A stretch of 64,000 nucleotides of DNA. Origin: Delphinus delphis. Its lineage: Eukaryota; Chordata; Mammalia; Artiodactyla; Delphinidae. The position numbers and the translations under genes are program-made. Location: contig NC_082694.2 in NCBI RefSeq assembly GCF_949987515.2, positions 45,532,451 to 45,596,450 on the forward strand, read 5' to 3'. Positions 22,806 to 34,900 of this stretch are shown piece by piece. Within the stretch, counting starts at the first letter, position 1. Each line of letters starts with the position of its first letter. Below the pieces are notes generated by a model that had not been told where the DNA came from, did no database searches, and saw only the letters and a program-made list of their open reading frames with translations.

Positions 22806-23811
22806 TAATATGTTCTAATATAATTCACACACAGGTATAAAATTGTATATCTGTGCCATGTTATAAAATATGGTTGAATAAAACTTTAAATTTTTTTTCT
22901 AGTTGAAATTTTTCTGAGACAGAAATGAGAACCAACCATTTGGGCTTTGAGTTAAAAGTTATCCCATATCTCTATAATACTTTCTCATTTAGAGATATAA
23001 AGGGCAAAAACCGATAAAAATAAAGACATTTGTTCAAATTAACAGCTGGTATGCAATGAGGTTGTTTAACACTAATTACTCCAGAGGCTGCCTAAGATAG
23101 TAATTGACCATTTCTGTTAATTTCCAATATTGATCTTTTTTCCCCTCCAATCACTCCTTTAAATATAATTTACTCTGTGGTAACAAGAAGACTTAAGAGG
23201 ACTGGGATACACATTTTGGGAAAAATAAATGAGGAGAAAAGTTTTGGCCTTCAGAGATTTTTGGTTAAAATACATCATGTTCACAGGTGACAGAATGCTA
23301 GCAAATATCCAGGTGCAAATGTGAATATTGTACATACTCATTTCTTAGGTACAAGGAAAAAGAAAGGAGATTGGAAATTTGATTTCAAATCAAGCTAGAA
23401 TGTTTCTTTTTTTAATCCTATGCTTTATATTTTTGTTTATGGTTTTTCCTAAGGATTTTCTGTTAAGAATTTTGTATAAGAATGAGTTTTTAAAACTTCA
23501 TGTGTACAACACCTATATATAACCATACCTTTGTAGTATTCTTGTCAAGCCTGGGTATAAGAAAATTATCAAACAAAAAATGTGGCTCATTCTACAAGAC
23601 AGCTGTCCTGAACCTTGAAAAAAATCAATGACTAGGAATAAAAAGATTCCTCTATAACCAAAGGTGTATACTACTATCACATCTTAGAAAAATAACAATG
23701 ATTTCAACTTTCACCATTTATTGGCCTTTTTCCCCCCATTCAGGATCCAATCAGGGGTCATGCCTTGCATTTAATTGTTGTCATAAAGGCTGTTTTATTT
23801 TTATTTTTAAA

Positions 23812-24020
23812 AGAAGTTTATTGGAGTATAGTTGATTTACAATGTTGTTTTAGTTTCAGGTGTACAGCAAAGTGAATCAGTTATACATATATCCACTCTT
23901 TTTCAGATTCTTTTCCCATATAGGCCATTACAGAGTATTGAGTAGAGTTCCCTGTGCTGTACAGTAGGTCCTTATTAGTTTTCTATTTTATATATAGTAT
24001 ATATATGTCAATCCCAATTT
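23812..24020 (-). mobile_element. L1 3' end, minus strand, 5'-truncated
   Basis: This is the reverse of the L1 end found at 9295-9800: 'tttacaatgttgttttagtt', 'acagcaaagtgaatcagtta', 'gtattgagtagagttccctg' and 'attttatatatagtatatat'. Confidence 0.9.
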
Positions 24021-24109
24021 AAAGTCTGTTTAAAACTATAGCAGTTCCCCTTTGCCATTGATTCTAGGGCTCACTATTTTTTTTTTGTACTACTAACAAA
24101 GAAAATAAC

Positions 24110-24305
24110 CACTACCAGTTACATTTATGACATGCCATCTAGTGTAAGACTCATCTCAATTTCAGAAGTCTTAAAATGAAATAAATATATTGACAAAATA
24201 TGGCAACTTGCCCAAGGTCATAACACTGGTAAGCAGTGGAACTGGATATCAAACCCAAACAGTCTTGCTCCTGAATCCATTCTTTTGGCCACTTCTCAGT
24301 GTTGC
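24110..24305 (-). repeat. MIR SINE, minus strand
   Basis: It shows 'acttgcccaaggtcataaca', 'gtaagcagtggaactggata' and 'ctgctcctgaatcc'-type spacing of a reversed MIR, diverged. Confidence 0.65.
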
Positions 24306-24698
24306 CATTTTGTAATCAATGAGTTATTGCATGTAAGGCTTTTTCAGCATAGTGCCTTAATTACATATTAAATATGTAATATGTGTTAGCTTTTATTATC
24401 ATTTTCACTGCTTCTGCAATTGGCTACTACTATATGTTTATAACATCTACGTTCTGTGACTTTATTCAGTTTTTCTGTGCTTTGTTTATAGATTGATTCT
24501 CAAGCATTGAAAACCTATAAACTTTACAATATTGTACTTATGCAAGTACAAGTCAGTATAAAATCAAGAGGTGTAATTGGAACTGCAGAGAAAGAAATGT
24601 AATTGTATTAATCCTCTGCCACTTAAAGTGTCCTTTTAGCTCCCTAAAATTAGTACTATATTTGCTAAAATGAATCCATTTTGTTCTTGAAGATATAT

Positions 24699-24996
24699 AT
24701 ATTTTTAAATTTTTTTTAATTAATTAATTTATTTATGGCAGTGTTGGGTCTTCGTTTCTGTGCGAGGGCTTTCTCTAGTTGTGGCAAGCGGGGCCACTCT
24801 TCATCCCGATGCGCGGGCCTCTCACTGTCGCGGCCTCTCTTGTTGCGGAGCACAGGCTCCAGACGCGCAGGCTCAGTAATTGTGGCTCACGGGCTCAGTT
24901 GCTCCACGGCATGTGGGATCTTCCCAGACCAGGGCTCGAACCCGTGTCCCCTGCATTGGCAGGCAGATTCTCAACCACTGCGCCACCAGGGAAGCC
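24699..24996 (-). mobile_element. Long CHR-type SINE, minus strand, 13-base target duplication
   Basis: A T/A-rich tail is followed by 'gcagtgttgggtcttcgttt', a tandem 'ctctcactgtcgcgg' region and 'gccaccagggaagccc'. The sequence 'cttgaagatatat' occurs at 24686-24698 and 24997-25009. Confidence 0.92.
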
Positions 24997-26819
24997 CTTG
25001 AAGATATATTTTGAGCTCTCAAACACTTTGTTCTAATTTACACTAGTTGCTTTCCAAGTCTGTTGCATATCTACCTATCTATATTGGGTCTATCCATCTA
25101 TCCATGTTTGTTTTTTTGGGGTAACTCTCCTGGGTTAAATCTACTGTTTTATGTTATTCCGTGTCTTCCTTGTCTCACATTTCCCTCCCAGCTTGTTGGG
25201 GTATACCTAATTAGAAGTAACTTTTTGGGAAAAGATATAAAGCAGGTAATTTAATTTTCACAGGCCTATAATATGCAAATGTATTTATCTTGCCTTCTCA
25301 GTTAATAGTTTGTGAATAGAATTCATAGTTCAATCATTTCGTTTTGCTTGAAACTTTGAAGACATCATTCCTTTGCCTTTTACCATCTAGTATATCTGAC
25401 GAGAATACTAAAGCCAGTTGATTCTGCTTCTTTTTTGCAAGTAATATACTTTTTCCTCTGGAATGTTTTATTAGACTCTTTTTCTTTATCATTGGTTTTA
25501 TCATACTCGATGAGAGTATTTCTTTCTAGATGTGGATCTTTTTTCATTGATCCTTCATTGCACTCCATGAGTCCCATTTGTTCACTTATTAAATTTTGTT
25601 CTCCTTCATTTTCTCTTTTCTATTCAGAATACCATTTAGATAGATTCTTCCAAACAGAGAAAAAGGACAAAAAAAATTAGGTAATGTGGAAGATCAATTC
25701 AAGAGATCTATTTCCTTTGACTATCAGTTCTCCTTTTTGAATATCTTTCGTCAGTGTTTCTTTTTTTTCCTGTTTCCATAGTTTCCAGTTGCTCATTTTT
25801 AATAGATGCAGTGTCTTCATGAATTTCTTTGAGGATAGCACTTACAAACTTTAAACATCTATAAGTTTAAAAGCTCTGCTTCCTTAAGGTGAGTTGATTA
25901 TTTTCACCCTTTTGTGCTTTTGCTTTTCCTCTTCCTCAAAAATTAAAAAAACAAACAAAGGATTCTTGAACTCTTTGTAAGTGAGCAGGGTATCAACTGT
26001 TGTGCCTCACTTTAGAGTCCATGGGTGAAACGCAGGAAAACAGCTGCCTCTTCCTCTTCTCCCTCCACCCTGTGCCCAAGTAAGGAAGGCTTTGTTGTGG
26101 AGCATGAAGATGTTCTAATGCTTTCAGGGTAGATTGTTAAATTAAAAAAAAAAAAAAAAAGTTGTGGTTTTAGCTGAAAACCAGCATTGTTGCTCCTAGA
26201 CATTCTGTGTGTAAAGGAGTAAGATAAAAGGTTTGGCTTGGCTATCTAATATACCTATTATAAGAATCCTGATTTTTGTCCTACAGCCCCTTTCTGCTGT
26301 ATCTAGGTTTGGTATTTCTTCAGACTCTGCTGGCAGGAAAGGCTTCTGCATGGCTGCAGCTTTCTTGTGTGTACACATGCATATAGGTGCACCTGCATGT
26401 TTGTTCTAGACTGTGGTTTTCTCTGCACTGGCTTAATCCTCAATATAATCCCATCTGCTCTCCTTCTAGAATGCATGAATGCACTTCAGTGGGATTCTGC
26501 TAGGAAGTGGAAGAAAATGCATATGCTTAGTTTGTCTTACACAAAGTAGGTAATTGATAGGTATATGTTGAATAAATCAATCAATGTTGTTGAGAATATT
26601 GGGCAAAACACATCTGTTTAAATTTTTAAAAATTATGACTTTAGAATACGGGTAATTAAATGAATCTTTTTAAAAAATTCTTTTAACTTTGTCCTGTTTC
26701 AGGAAAGAATCTCATTGGGGTTAAAACTTACCAGTGGAGGTACAAAATGAAAAACCTGCCATCTCTCACTGTTTTTTTTTTTCTTTCCCCAAAATTAAAG
26801 ACCTTAATTCCATTTTGTT

Positions 26820-26885
26820 CCTTTTTAGTGCTTAGCACAGTGCCTGGCATGTTGTAAGTATTCAATGATAGTTATTATTAATGTT
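26820..26885 (+). repeat. MIR tail, plus strand
   Basis: It shows 'agtgcttagcacagtgcctg' and 'gtaagtattcaatgatagtt', the 3' end of MIR only. Confidence 0.6.
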
Positions 26886-28589
26886 TGTTTAAGTTAAACT
26901 CTTTTTGTCTCTCATTGGGGAATAATATGTGTAAAGTACTAGGAATAGATTTTGGCATTTATAGTAAGTGCTCCATAAGTGTTAACTACTATTCTTTGAT
27001 ACATGAGCAACAATTTATTTTTTTCTGTGAAGCTTTCTCTGATCTTATGTCCCAGCCTTTCTGGTAAGTAACATTGATTTGCTTGCTTGTGTGTCTCTCC
27101 ACCAAATGTGGTTCTTGATAGCTGGGAGCTATCTTTTTTATCTTAGTAGTCTTGCTGCATAGTGATTGCTTGCCACCTATCATTAGTCCCTCTTTTTTGC
27201 TAGGTCTTAATGGTTGAGGATGATGGTGTGACTGGAACATGGGGGATGTGCACTAGTGGGAAGTGAAATGTGACAAATATGCTGACACCAGGTTGTATGT
27301 AGCTGAATACCAGATTAAAGAATTTGAACTTTATTTTGTATGCCCTGGGAGGCATTTTGATTACTGACTAGATTAGTTTCATATTTTAGAAAGATAATTC
27401 TGAGTACAGAGAAGAATATGTGCTGGAAAGAAGAAATAAGATTGGAGGCAAGCAGAAGGTGTAAGAAACTCTTGGCTCTTGCCGTATTATAAGGTTCTTA
27501 TTTTAGTTGAGAAACGTTGCAGCTCATACTTGAAGGATAGGTCTTACCAACACATAACTTTTAAGTCGTATCACAGATAGGCTTCAGGGCTTCCCTGCTC
27601 ACTTTGCTTTGAGTTATATAAAATTTTAAATAAAATGCTAAAATTTATTATAAACAAGGAACACAACTACATTTTGTAAAAATTGTGAAAATATTTTCTG
27701 CAAAAGCCTGTGAATTGGTGATATTTTAAACTTGTTTGTTGTATTTTCTGTTCTGTCCATTGTTCAACATTTAATGTGTGTCATGTACAGGGAAGTAATG
27801 TGGGACAACAGTTTTCTTTGGGAAAGGAGATGAATTATGTTTTTAATACACTAAGTTTCAGGTGTTTATATAGCTCAACTGGAGGTACCTTACATATAAG
27901 ACGTATAGATTTGTAAAGAGTTTGAGGGAGTAGGCTAGAGATTGGAAGTTTTCTAAATAAAGATGGTAATTGAAGCCTAGGGTTCGATGAGTTTGTGCAT
28001 CTGATAAACAGTAGTCAAAGATGTAAATAGAAATGCAATGAAATGTTCTGCTTTTTTGGCCTTAGTGATACAGTCACTAGTGTCTGATGTGTCAGAGTTG
28101 TAAAGAAGAATGAAGGACTGAGATCTTTGGGTTGAATCAGAAAGGGGTCATTGGAGACCTGAGACTACACTGATTGGGTAGAGTACAGCAGAGTAAAATT
28201 AGATTGGAGGGACACTGAAATGAGTTGATAAGGAAATAGAACACTGTAGTTTAAAAATTCCTGCAAAGGATAGGAAAGCTAGAAGAGTGAAAGAAATTGT
28301 AGGGTTAAGTGGTGGTTTTTCCAGATGTATGTGCATTGGCTAACCACTTATAAAGACAGGGAGGTTCAGTACAGTTAAATAAAACTCCCCAGAAGTTGGT
28401 ACTGAACTATATAATATTTTAAAAAGGTAAAATGAACATTAAGAAGAATTAAACAACCCTGAAATTCAGTAAAGCTAATTTTCATCATATAAATTTGACA
28501 TTTAGAAGAATAATTTTAGTACTTTTTCAGGAGTTCAAATTCTTTGAAGAGTAGCCACAGGATTAAAAAATCATTTGCTAATCGTTGAA

Positions 28590-28764
28590 TTTTTTTTTTT
28601 TTGCGGTATGCGGGGCTCTCACTGTTGTGGCCTCTCCCGTTGCGGAACACAGGCTCCGGATGCGCAGGCTACGGCATGTGGGATCTTCCCAGACCGGGGC
28701 ACGAACCCGTGTCCCCTGCACCGGCAGGTGGACTCTCAACCACTGTGCCACCAGGGAAGCCTCC
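28590..28764 (-). mobile_element. CHR-type SINE with internal deletion, minus strand
   Basis: The ends match the young SINEs ('gcggtatgcggggctctcac', 'gccaccagggaagcc'), but a central block of about 37 bases, which in other copies holds 'cagcggccatggctcacggg', is missing at about 28670. Flanking copies of 'tcgttgaattttt' start at 28582 and 28765. Confidence 0.88.
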
Positions 28765-31602
28765 TCGTTGAATTTTTAATGTGTGCCTAGGGTGAGTTTA
28801 TTTTAAAGTTTTAGAAATTCATAAAAATAGATTGTTAAAAGCTGAATAAATTCATAGAAAATATAGTCACAGTATTTTTGTTGAAAAAGATAGGCATAAT
28901 TGGAATACCCTATTTGATACGTAGATTTCGATGTGATATGATGAGAGGGAATTTTAAGCACATTTATCATATAACTGACTTAGAATCAGGGATGTAAATT
29001 ATAGGAGGATGATGCTTACATTTATATTCACAACTCTTCCAAAGTTATAATTTTAAAAAGATATGTTTTTATGGAAAAGAGGAATCTAATATAATAGAAT
29101 AAAATGTTGACTATAAAATGTTTTAAAATCAGTCTTGAAGGAATAGATCACCTTCATGCTTTCAAATATTCAGAGTTGACATCACAGCAACCTTCGTTTC
29201 CCTAAGTGATAACTTTTTATGTATGCAGGTGGTATCTAGACTGTGCTTACAGTTCTTGGTAGACTGAAGAGTGAATGTGTTATTTGTTTGGGAGTGGGGA
29301 AAGGAAATATAATAGTGGCCTGGAGTAGGAGTAGAAAGACCTACTTTAAAAAATCTACTCCATTAGAGATTTACATTAAAGGTTTATTTTCTCTATGTAG
29401 GGTTTACATTCATACTTTTCTTGAATTCCTGAAACTGAACACCTAGCTAATAAGATTTATTCTCTGAGGAATGAGAGTCTGAGTTATGTGTGTGTGATGA
29501 GGGCAGAATTAGAGAGACTGTTTTGAAAGTGACCTCCAAGGGCTATAAAGAGACTTGCAGTTTTGCTAACAAAAATGTTATGCTCTAGATAACTTAGTAC
29601 CTTTATGATTCTTACTAGCTTGTGGGCTCCAAACCCTAGCTTCTCTCTAATTCAGTATTGTTTATCTTCTCCATTTGAGTCATGTTTCTCTCCATCCCAC
29701 TGAAAATGAAAGGTCCCTATCCCTGGGCTATTTGGATCATGGCTTCCCTATAAATATTGATGGTATACCACATGTGTATTTTCTAATTAACTTCTAACTG
29801 AGAGTCTAGAAAGACACATAAATGGGGAACCCAAAGTAATCCCTCTCCCTTGATATTTCATAACATAGTTATACATTAAATGGTAGAAGAGTCACTAAGG
29901 CTGGATCTCTGAATACACCTATGTGATTCTGAGCTATGGCATGTGAATCTTGGATAGGCTCATTATATTTGTGGAAATCTGTATGCATCTATCAAAATTA
30001 ACATCTCTATGTAACAAGTCACGTACTATGTCGTTACACAAAAAGTTAAATCTTGTTTACCTCTTGAAAAAGAGATGCAGGTTAGTAAAGACAGTTAAAT
30101 TCAAGTGGATTTTTAAATATATTGTAGAAAGATCTTGTGCTTTAGCAGAGACATGGACTTCTGCTGCTTACTAGATGTGTTAATTGTGTGCAAGTTACTA
30201 TGGAAACATGCTCAGAGGATGATTCTGTATGTATAGTGCCTAGTACATCCTTATGAGGTATTCATTAATGAATGTTAGTATTCTTCCTGTTGTACAGGAC
30301 AAGTGAAATGCCTTCTAGAAAACTAATATTGAACATGTTGGAAAATATTTAAAATAGTTATGTAGCTGAGTAAATTATCAAGTAATGTGTTAACAGATTT
30401 AAAAAAACCTGAAAAGGACTACTGTTCCTACTATGTAGGATAGCTTTATTTTATTTTACATGAAAAACTTCTGTACTAATTATTAGTTTCACATTAGACT
30501 TAATGTGATACTGAAATTCTTTTCATGTTGACTATATAACAGAGACTATATGTCCTGTTGAGAAGGATATCACCTATAATAAGAAATAATCTGATTAGTT
30601 TGAATCAAAGTTACTTTTACATGAGTTAATAATGCACATATATGTTTCCTACTTGAGTGGCATCATCAACACTACTTAGTGGATACCTTTAGGTGACAAG
30701 ATGTAAGAAGGAAAAAAAAAGCTGTGTAGCAAATGATCAGGTAATACCACTTCTTTAAAATATTACAATTCTAAACACCATTTCAAACAGCAAACTTTCA
30801 TTATATGTTTCTGTTAATTTGTAATATCAGATAGCCCATCTTTTTTTTTTTAAGTTTCAGTATAAGATTAATACAAAGTGAGTGACAGACTAGACTACAT
30901 TGTTAGTAGACATGATTTGTATAATTTGTGCTTTTCTTGCTGAAAGGGTTTTTTCCATGTAGTAAAATACATTTATTCAAAAATGGAGAGGTATAGTACA
31001 TTATAATTCCAAGGAAATTTTTATATTAAAATGCATATTTTGGCTTAAATTGGAAAGGATTTCATTTAATACCTACATAAGGAGATTCACATTCAAGGCC
31101 CAAATCTTACCTATATTACCATACGTTTCTAATTACATGTTATTTTAAGCTTATTTATTTTAAACCATGATTACAGAGTTGATGTATGGGAATATATTGA
31201 AGGTATAACCTTATTATGTTTACTGGTCTTTTGGTTTAATTCTGTACAACTTCAAAATAGTACTGTGGTATGAAATAACAGAATTATATTTACTCAGGTA
31301 AAAACAAGTTCTGAACTGAGTCCTTCATCATATTTTTCTAAAGAACTCACTTCTCATGAGCAAGTATTTAATATCACATAGCTGGAAAATCATTATATTA
31401 TTGAAACAAATTTTTTCTTTAACTATACCCCAATAGCTTGAATATGTATGTGTTTCAGGCCACTTGCAATTAAACTATAAATTTAGATGATATCTTGACT
31501 ACAACATTAAACACAACTAAGATTTTCAAGTAAACACGTTTACAAATCATAATGCCATTGTGCTGTTCTCTGAGGACTAAAAGCTCTGCTTGTTGGGAAA
31601 AG

Positions 31603-31998
31603 TCAGTTAGGTCTTTTTAAGCAATTGAAGTTCTGTTTTCCTTCTAAACGTTCCTTTACTAATTTTTCCAAAGAGAAAAGATGCTCATCTGCATCTTCTG
31701 GCACAAGGCTTCTAATGGAATTTGCAAGTTCAAAAAGATATTCTGTATTTTTTCCACTTGGACCAGCTGCATTAAAAATTTGTTCAGCAATGTCTTCCAG
31801 AGGTGCAGGACCAAGATAATTAGGATTATCACATGTTCCAATATATAGCAACACAGTGAATGGTTCTGTTGTGGAATCTTTTGGATAAAAATTGACTGTT
31901 GTGGTCCTGTAGCCTCCTTTCTCTCTGAAGTCAAGGTATGCTTTTACTTCTTCTTCCTTTCCTACTGGCAGTTTGTAAGCAACACCCCATACACAACC
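31603..31998 (-). CDS. CHAC2: CHAC2 coding exon 3 with catalytic residues and stop
   Basis: This exon encodes residues 58-188 and the TGA stop. It begins [21 protein letters not shown]74 and E83 (in [10 protein letters not shown]) are in place. The C-terminal part reads [20 protein letters not shown] and ends NFNCLKRPN. In the human protein, as remembered, the end is NLNCI, so a former stop has been replaced and four residues added. Candidate poly-A signals on the minus strand are ATTAAA at 31372-31367 and AATAAA at 31159-31154; which is used is unknown. Confidence 0.95.
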   Translation of the reverse strand, partial: GCVWGVAYKLPVGKEEEVKAYLDFREKGGYRTTTVNFYPKDSTTEPFTVLLYIGTCDNPNYLGPAPLEDIAEQIFNAAGPSGKNTEYLFELANSIRSLVPEDADEHLFSLEKLVKERLEGKQNFNCLKRPN

Positions 31999-34900
31999 CT
32001 GTTGAAAAATGAAAAGAATATATTATTTAGTTTTTACAAGGCTAAAATAGGTGAAGATATATTATGATGTAAGAAAATATCTTGTATATTCTTAGAAATC
32101 AGTGCAGTTTTGCCTCACTTAATGTGCACCAAACAGGTATATACTAAACAGTAAAGGAAATCAGCATTTTACATTCTTCAATCTGAATAAATGATTTCCG
32201 TGTATACCAGGATATTTATCTTTGTTTAAGTTTTTCAAATTTTGTCTTTTAACTAATGGGACTGAAATTAAAATACCAGGTCTTCATTTAGTCATTAAAT
32301 ATAGTTCTAAAGCTTTAAATCCATAAACATTTCACTGCTGGTATAGGGGCAGCAGTTTCCAAACTGCTTCAGGGAGTGTTGTAGCCACCCTGAAGCCTAC
32401 TTCAGGGCTTCTGGATATAAGTGTTGGCGTGCTGGCTGGGAGGGGTTTGACCCCCAACCCCCTTCAGCTGGAGGTGAGTATCACTTATATATTTGGTGTT
32501 CCCTTATTTGCAGAAAGTGTTCTGTATTTTAAAAGCTCTGTAATAAAGTAATCAACTATTAAGGCGATAGGTTCATTTATCTGTTCATTTCTTCACTGCC
32601 TAAACTTTCAAATATCCTTTGTAAATTACTCCATCCAGAATACTAAATGGCAACCTCTTTGTCAAGAGAGCCCATGAACAGTGTCAGTAAAAGCAGTGTA
32701 CTTCAGCTGCAAAGATTCTTTGTAGTATTAATAAAATATCTGTGATATAAGCAAGATTTATAGTTTGTAACACAGATTTTCTAGTTTCTTGACAACCTTT
32801 AATTATTAACTTGATTATTAAACTTTAGGTTGCTAAGCATCTTGAATAAATTAACATTCTATAGAAACAAAGTGGTTTTATTAACTCTAATTAGGAGTTT
32901 TACCAGTTTGAAGCCATTTTTATAGATGCTTTTCCTAATGTAAGTTATGAAAGCGTTTCATAATTTCACCATTCATCTGCTGTTGCTAGCTGCTTGATTT
33001 TATATATCAGAGTCCTTTCTAAAGTTAAATATTTAACTTCATAATATAAAATTTGGATCTCAGTAAAATGATTGAAAATATTTAAGAAACAGAGAACTAC
33101 CAGGTAAATAAAAGTTTTCTAGTGCTCTAAACTTTAAAAAACCTCTTGTGCTCTTGATAAAATTAGGCAGTAAAGAAAGTGATAGTTCATGACTGGGATT
33201 TTTGCTGAAATATTAGAATCCTAGCAAATGTGAGGAAAGCTTTAGGGTTTCATTTGATTCTTAGTGGTAGTCTGTCTGAGGGCAGGCTCCATTAATTTCA
33301 AAGGAGACCACAAAATTCTCAGTCAATAAACTCATCAAGAAAGGAAAAATGAGACTATATGCCATTGTTTTTTTTGTTGTCTACCTTGAATTCTGTATTT
33401 CAGCTTTTCCCAACAGATGAAAAGAAATACAACAAATACAGAGAGGAATTCTAGACCCAGTGTAGTTCAAATTGTCTGTGATGACTGCTAATAAAATTTC
33501 ATTGATTATTAAAACTGAGAAACATCTTAACATTTTATGATTAAAGACTATACAAAAAAGAATAATTATACCATACCGCAGGATCTTCAACAAGAGTCAC
33601 AACTCTTCCGGGCTGTTTTAAAAAAGTAAAAAAAAAAAAATATTTTTTTTCCCGAATTAAAGTTCAATAACTGAGCATTAGCAACTTACTGTTGACATGG
33701 AATATTTTAACTTTGTTTGCTCATACTAAACACTTTTTCAAAAGTACTTATTTTTTATGATAAATTTTAAAATGAATTAGAGTCTACCTTATCCAAATTA
33801 TCTTGGCCTTTCTAAAAGATTCTCTTTAATTTGTATATAACAGGTATATTATGTTCACTTAGAATGGATATATTAAAAAACACACACATGTGACTAACTA
33901 AGGCTCATCTAAAATGAAAAGCAAAAGGAAGAAGCAATTATAAATAAATGTTGTGATCACTTTTTTCTCTTCAGGAAAAAAAGATTGCTATAGTTTCACT
34001 GAGGAACAAAACATGACATTCCAGGGTGCTTTCCTATTGGGAAGTGGTTCTCAAACTTAAGTGTAGATCAGAATTACCTGGAGGTAGTTCCTGATTCTGT
34101 AGGTATGGAGCAGTCTAAGAATTTGCATTTTTTTTTTTCAAATACAATTCCTACCTGGTGCCAAAGTCTGTGTCTACTGACATGTTATCATTAGTGAGAA
34201 AGTTGAGTTGTAAGCCACAATTTTACCTACTTGTATGCCTATTGTGTGGCACATAGCGAACTTACATCATTCAGATATTTGTGTCATCCTTGTTGCTATT
34301 TCCTTCTAGTCTTTGTCCATTTGTATAGACAATTCATAATCACGGAACACATAGAATTTTGGATTATGTTTTTTATTTAATTATATTTTACTGTTTGTCT
34401 TCTCATCCATTTTAATAGTTGCATAATATTCTACTGTCAACTATAATTTAAACATTCTTGTATTGTTGGACATTTATATTTGACTTATTTTCTATTTAAG
34501 ATAATGCTAAAGTGAAGATACATATATTGGTGTGGGTCATGTAGTTATTGCCATGTTACCTTCAATGTCAAAGTGAATATGGAGCTATTTATTGAATACC
34601 CATTCTGTGCTGTAGAGAAGATAAAACCTTGATTCCTGCTTTCAAGAGCTTATATTGTAATTCTGGAATATGAACTTAACATGTGAAATAGGTAGAGAAT
34701 ACTTAAGGGCTATGATGTATACTATTTATTAAGTGCAGTAAGAATTCTGAGTCTTGGGTGGTCAGAAAGAAGGACAAAATTCTGGCAAAAGGGCACTGTG
34801 ACTCATGATTGATGAGTGAGGGTCTAGAAGCAAGATTATACCAGGCCAAGTGTCTGACTTTAGCAGAGGGTCCTCCATGTATGGAAGATGACTCAGAAAC

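Larger units (their letters stand above)
16436..31602. other. Intergenic region between ERLEC1 and CHAC2
   Basis: This is 15 kb between the ERLEC1 start and the CHAC2 stop. Beyond the CpG island it contains only repeats (SINEs, MIRs, L1 ends, a MaLR-type LTR, a MER20-like element), listed separately. No exon of a known protein, tRNA or other RNA gene was recognised. Several parts (about 17835-18900, 21350-21640 and 27300-27480) look like old interspersed repeats of families I could not name. Confidence 0.65.
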
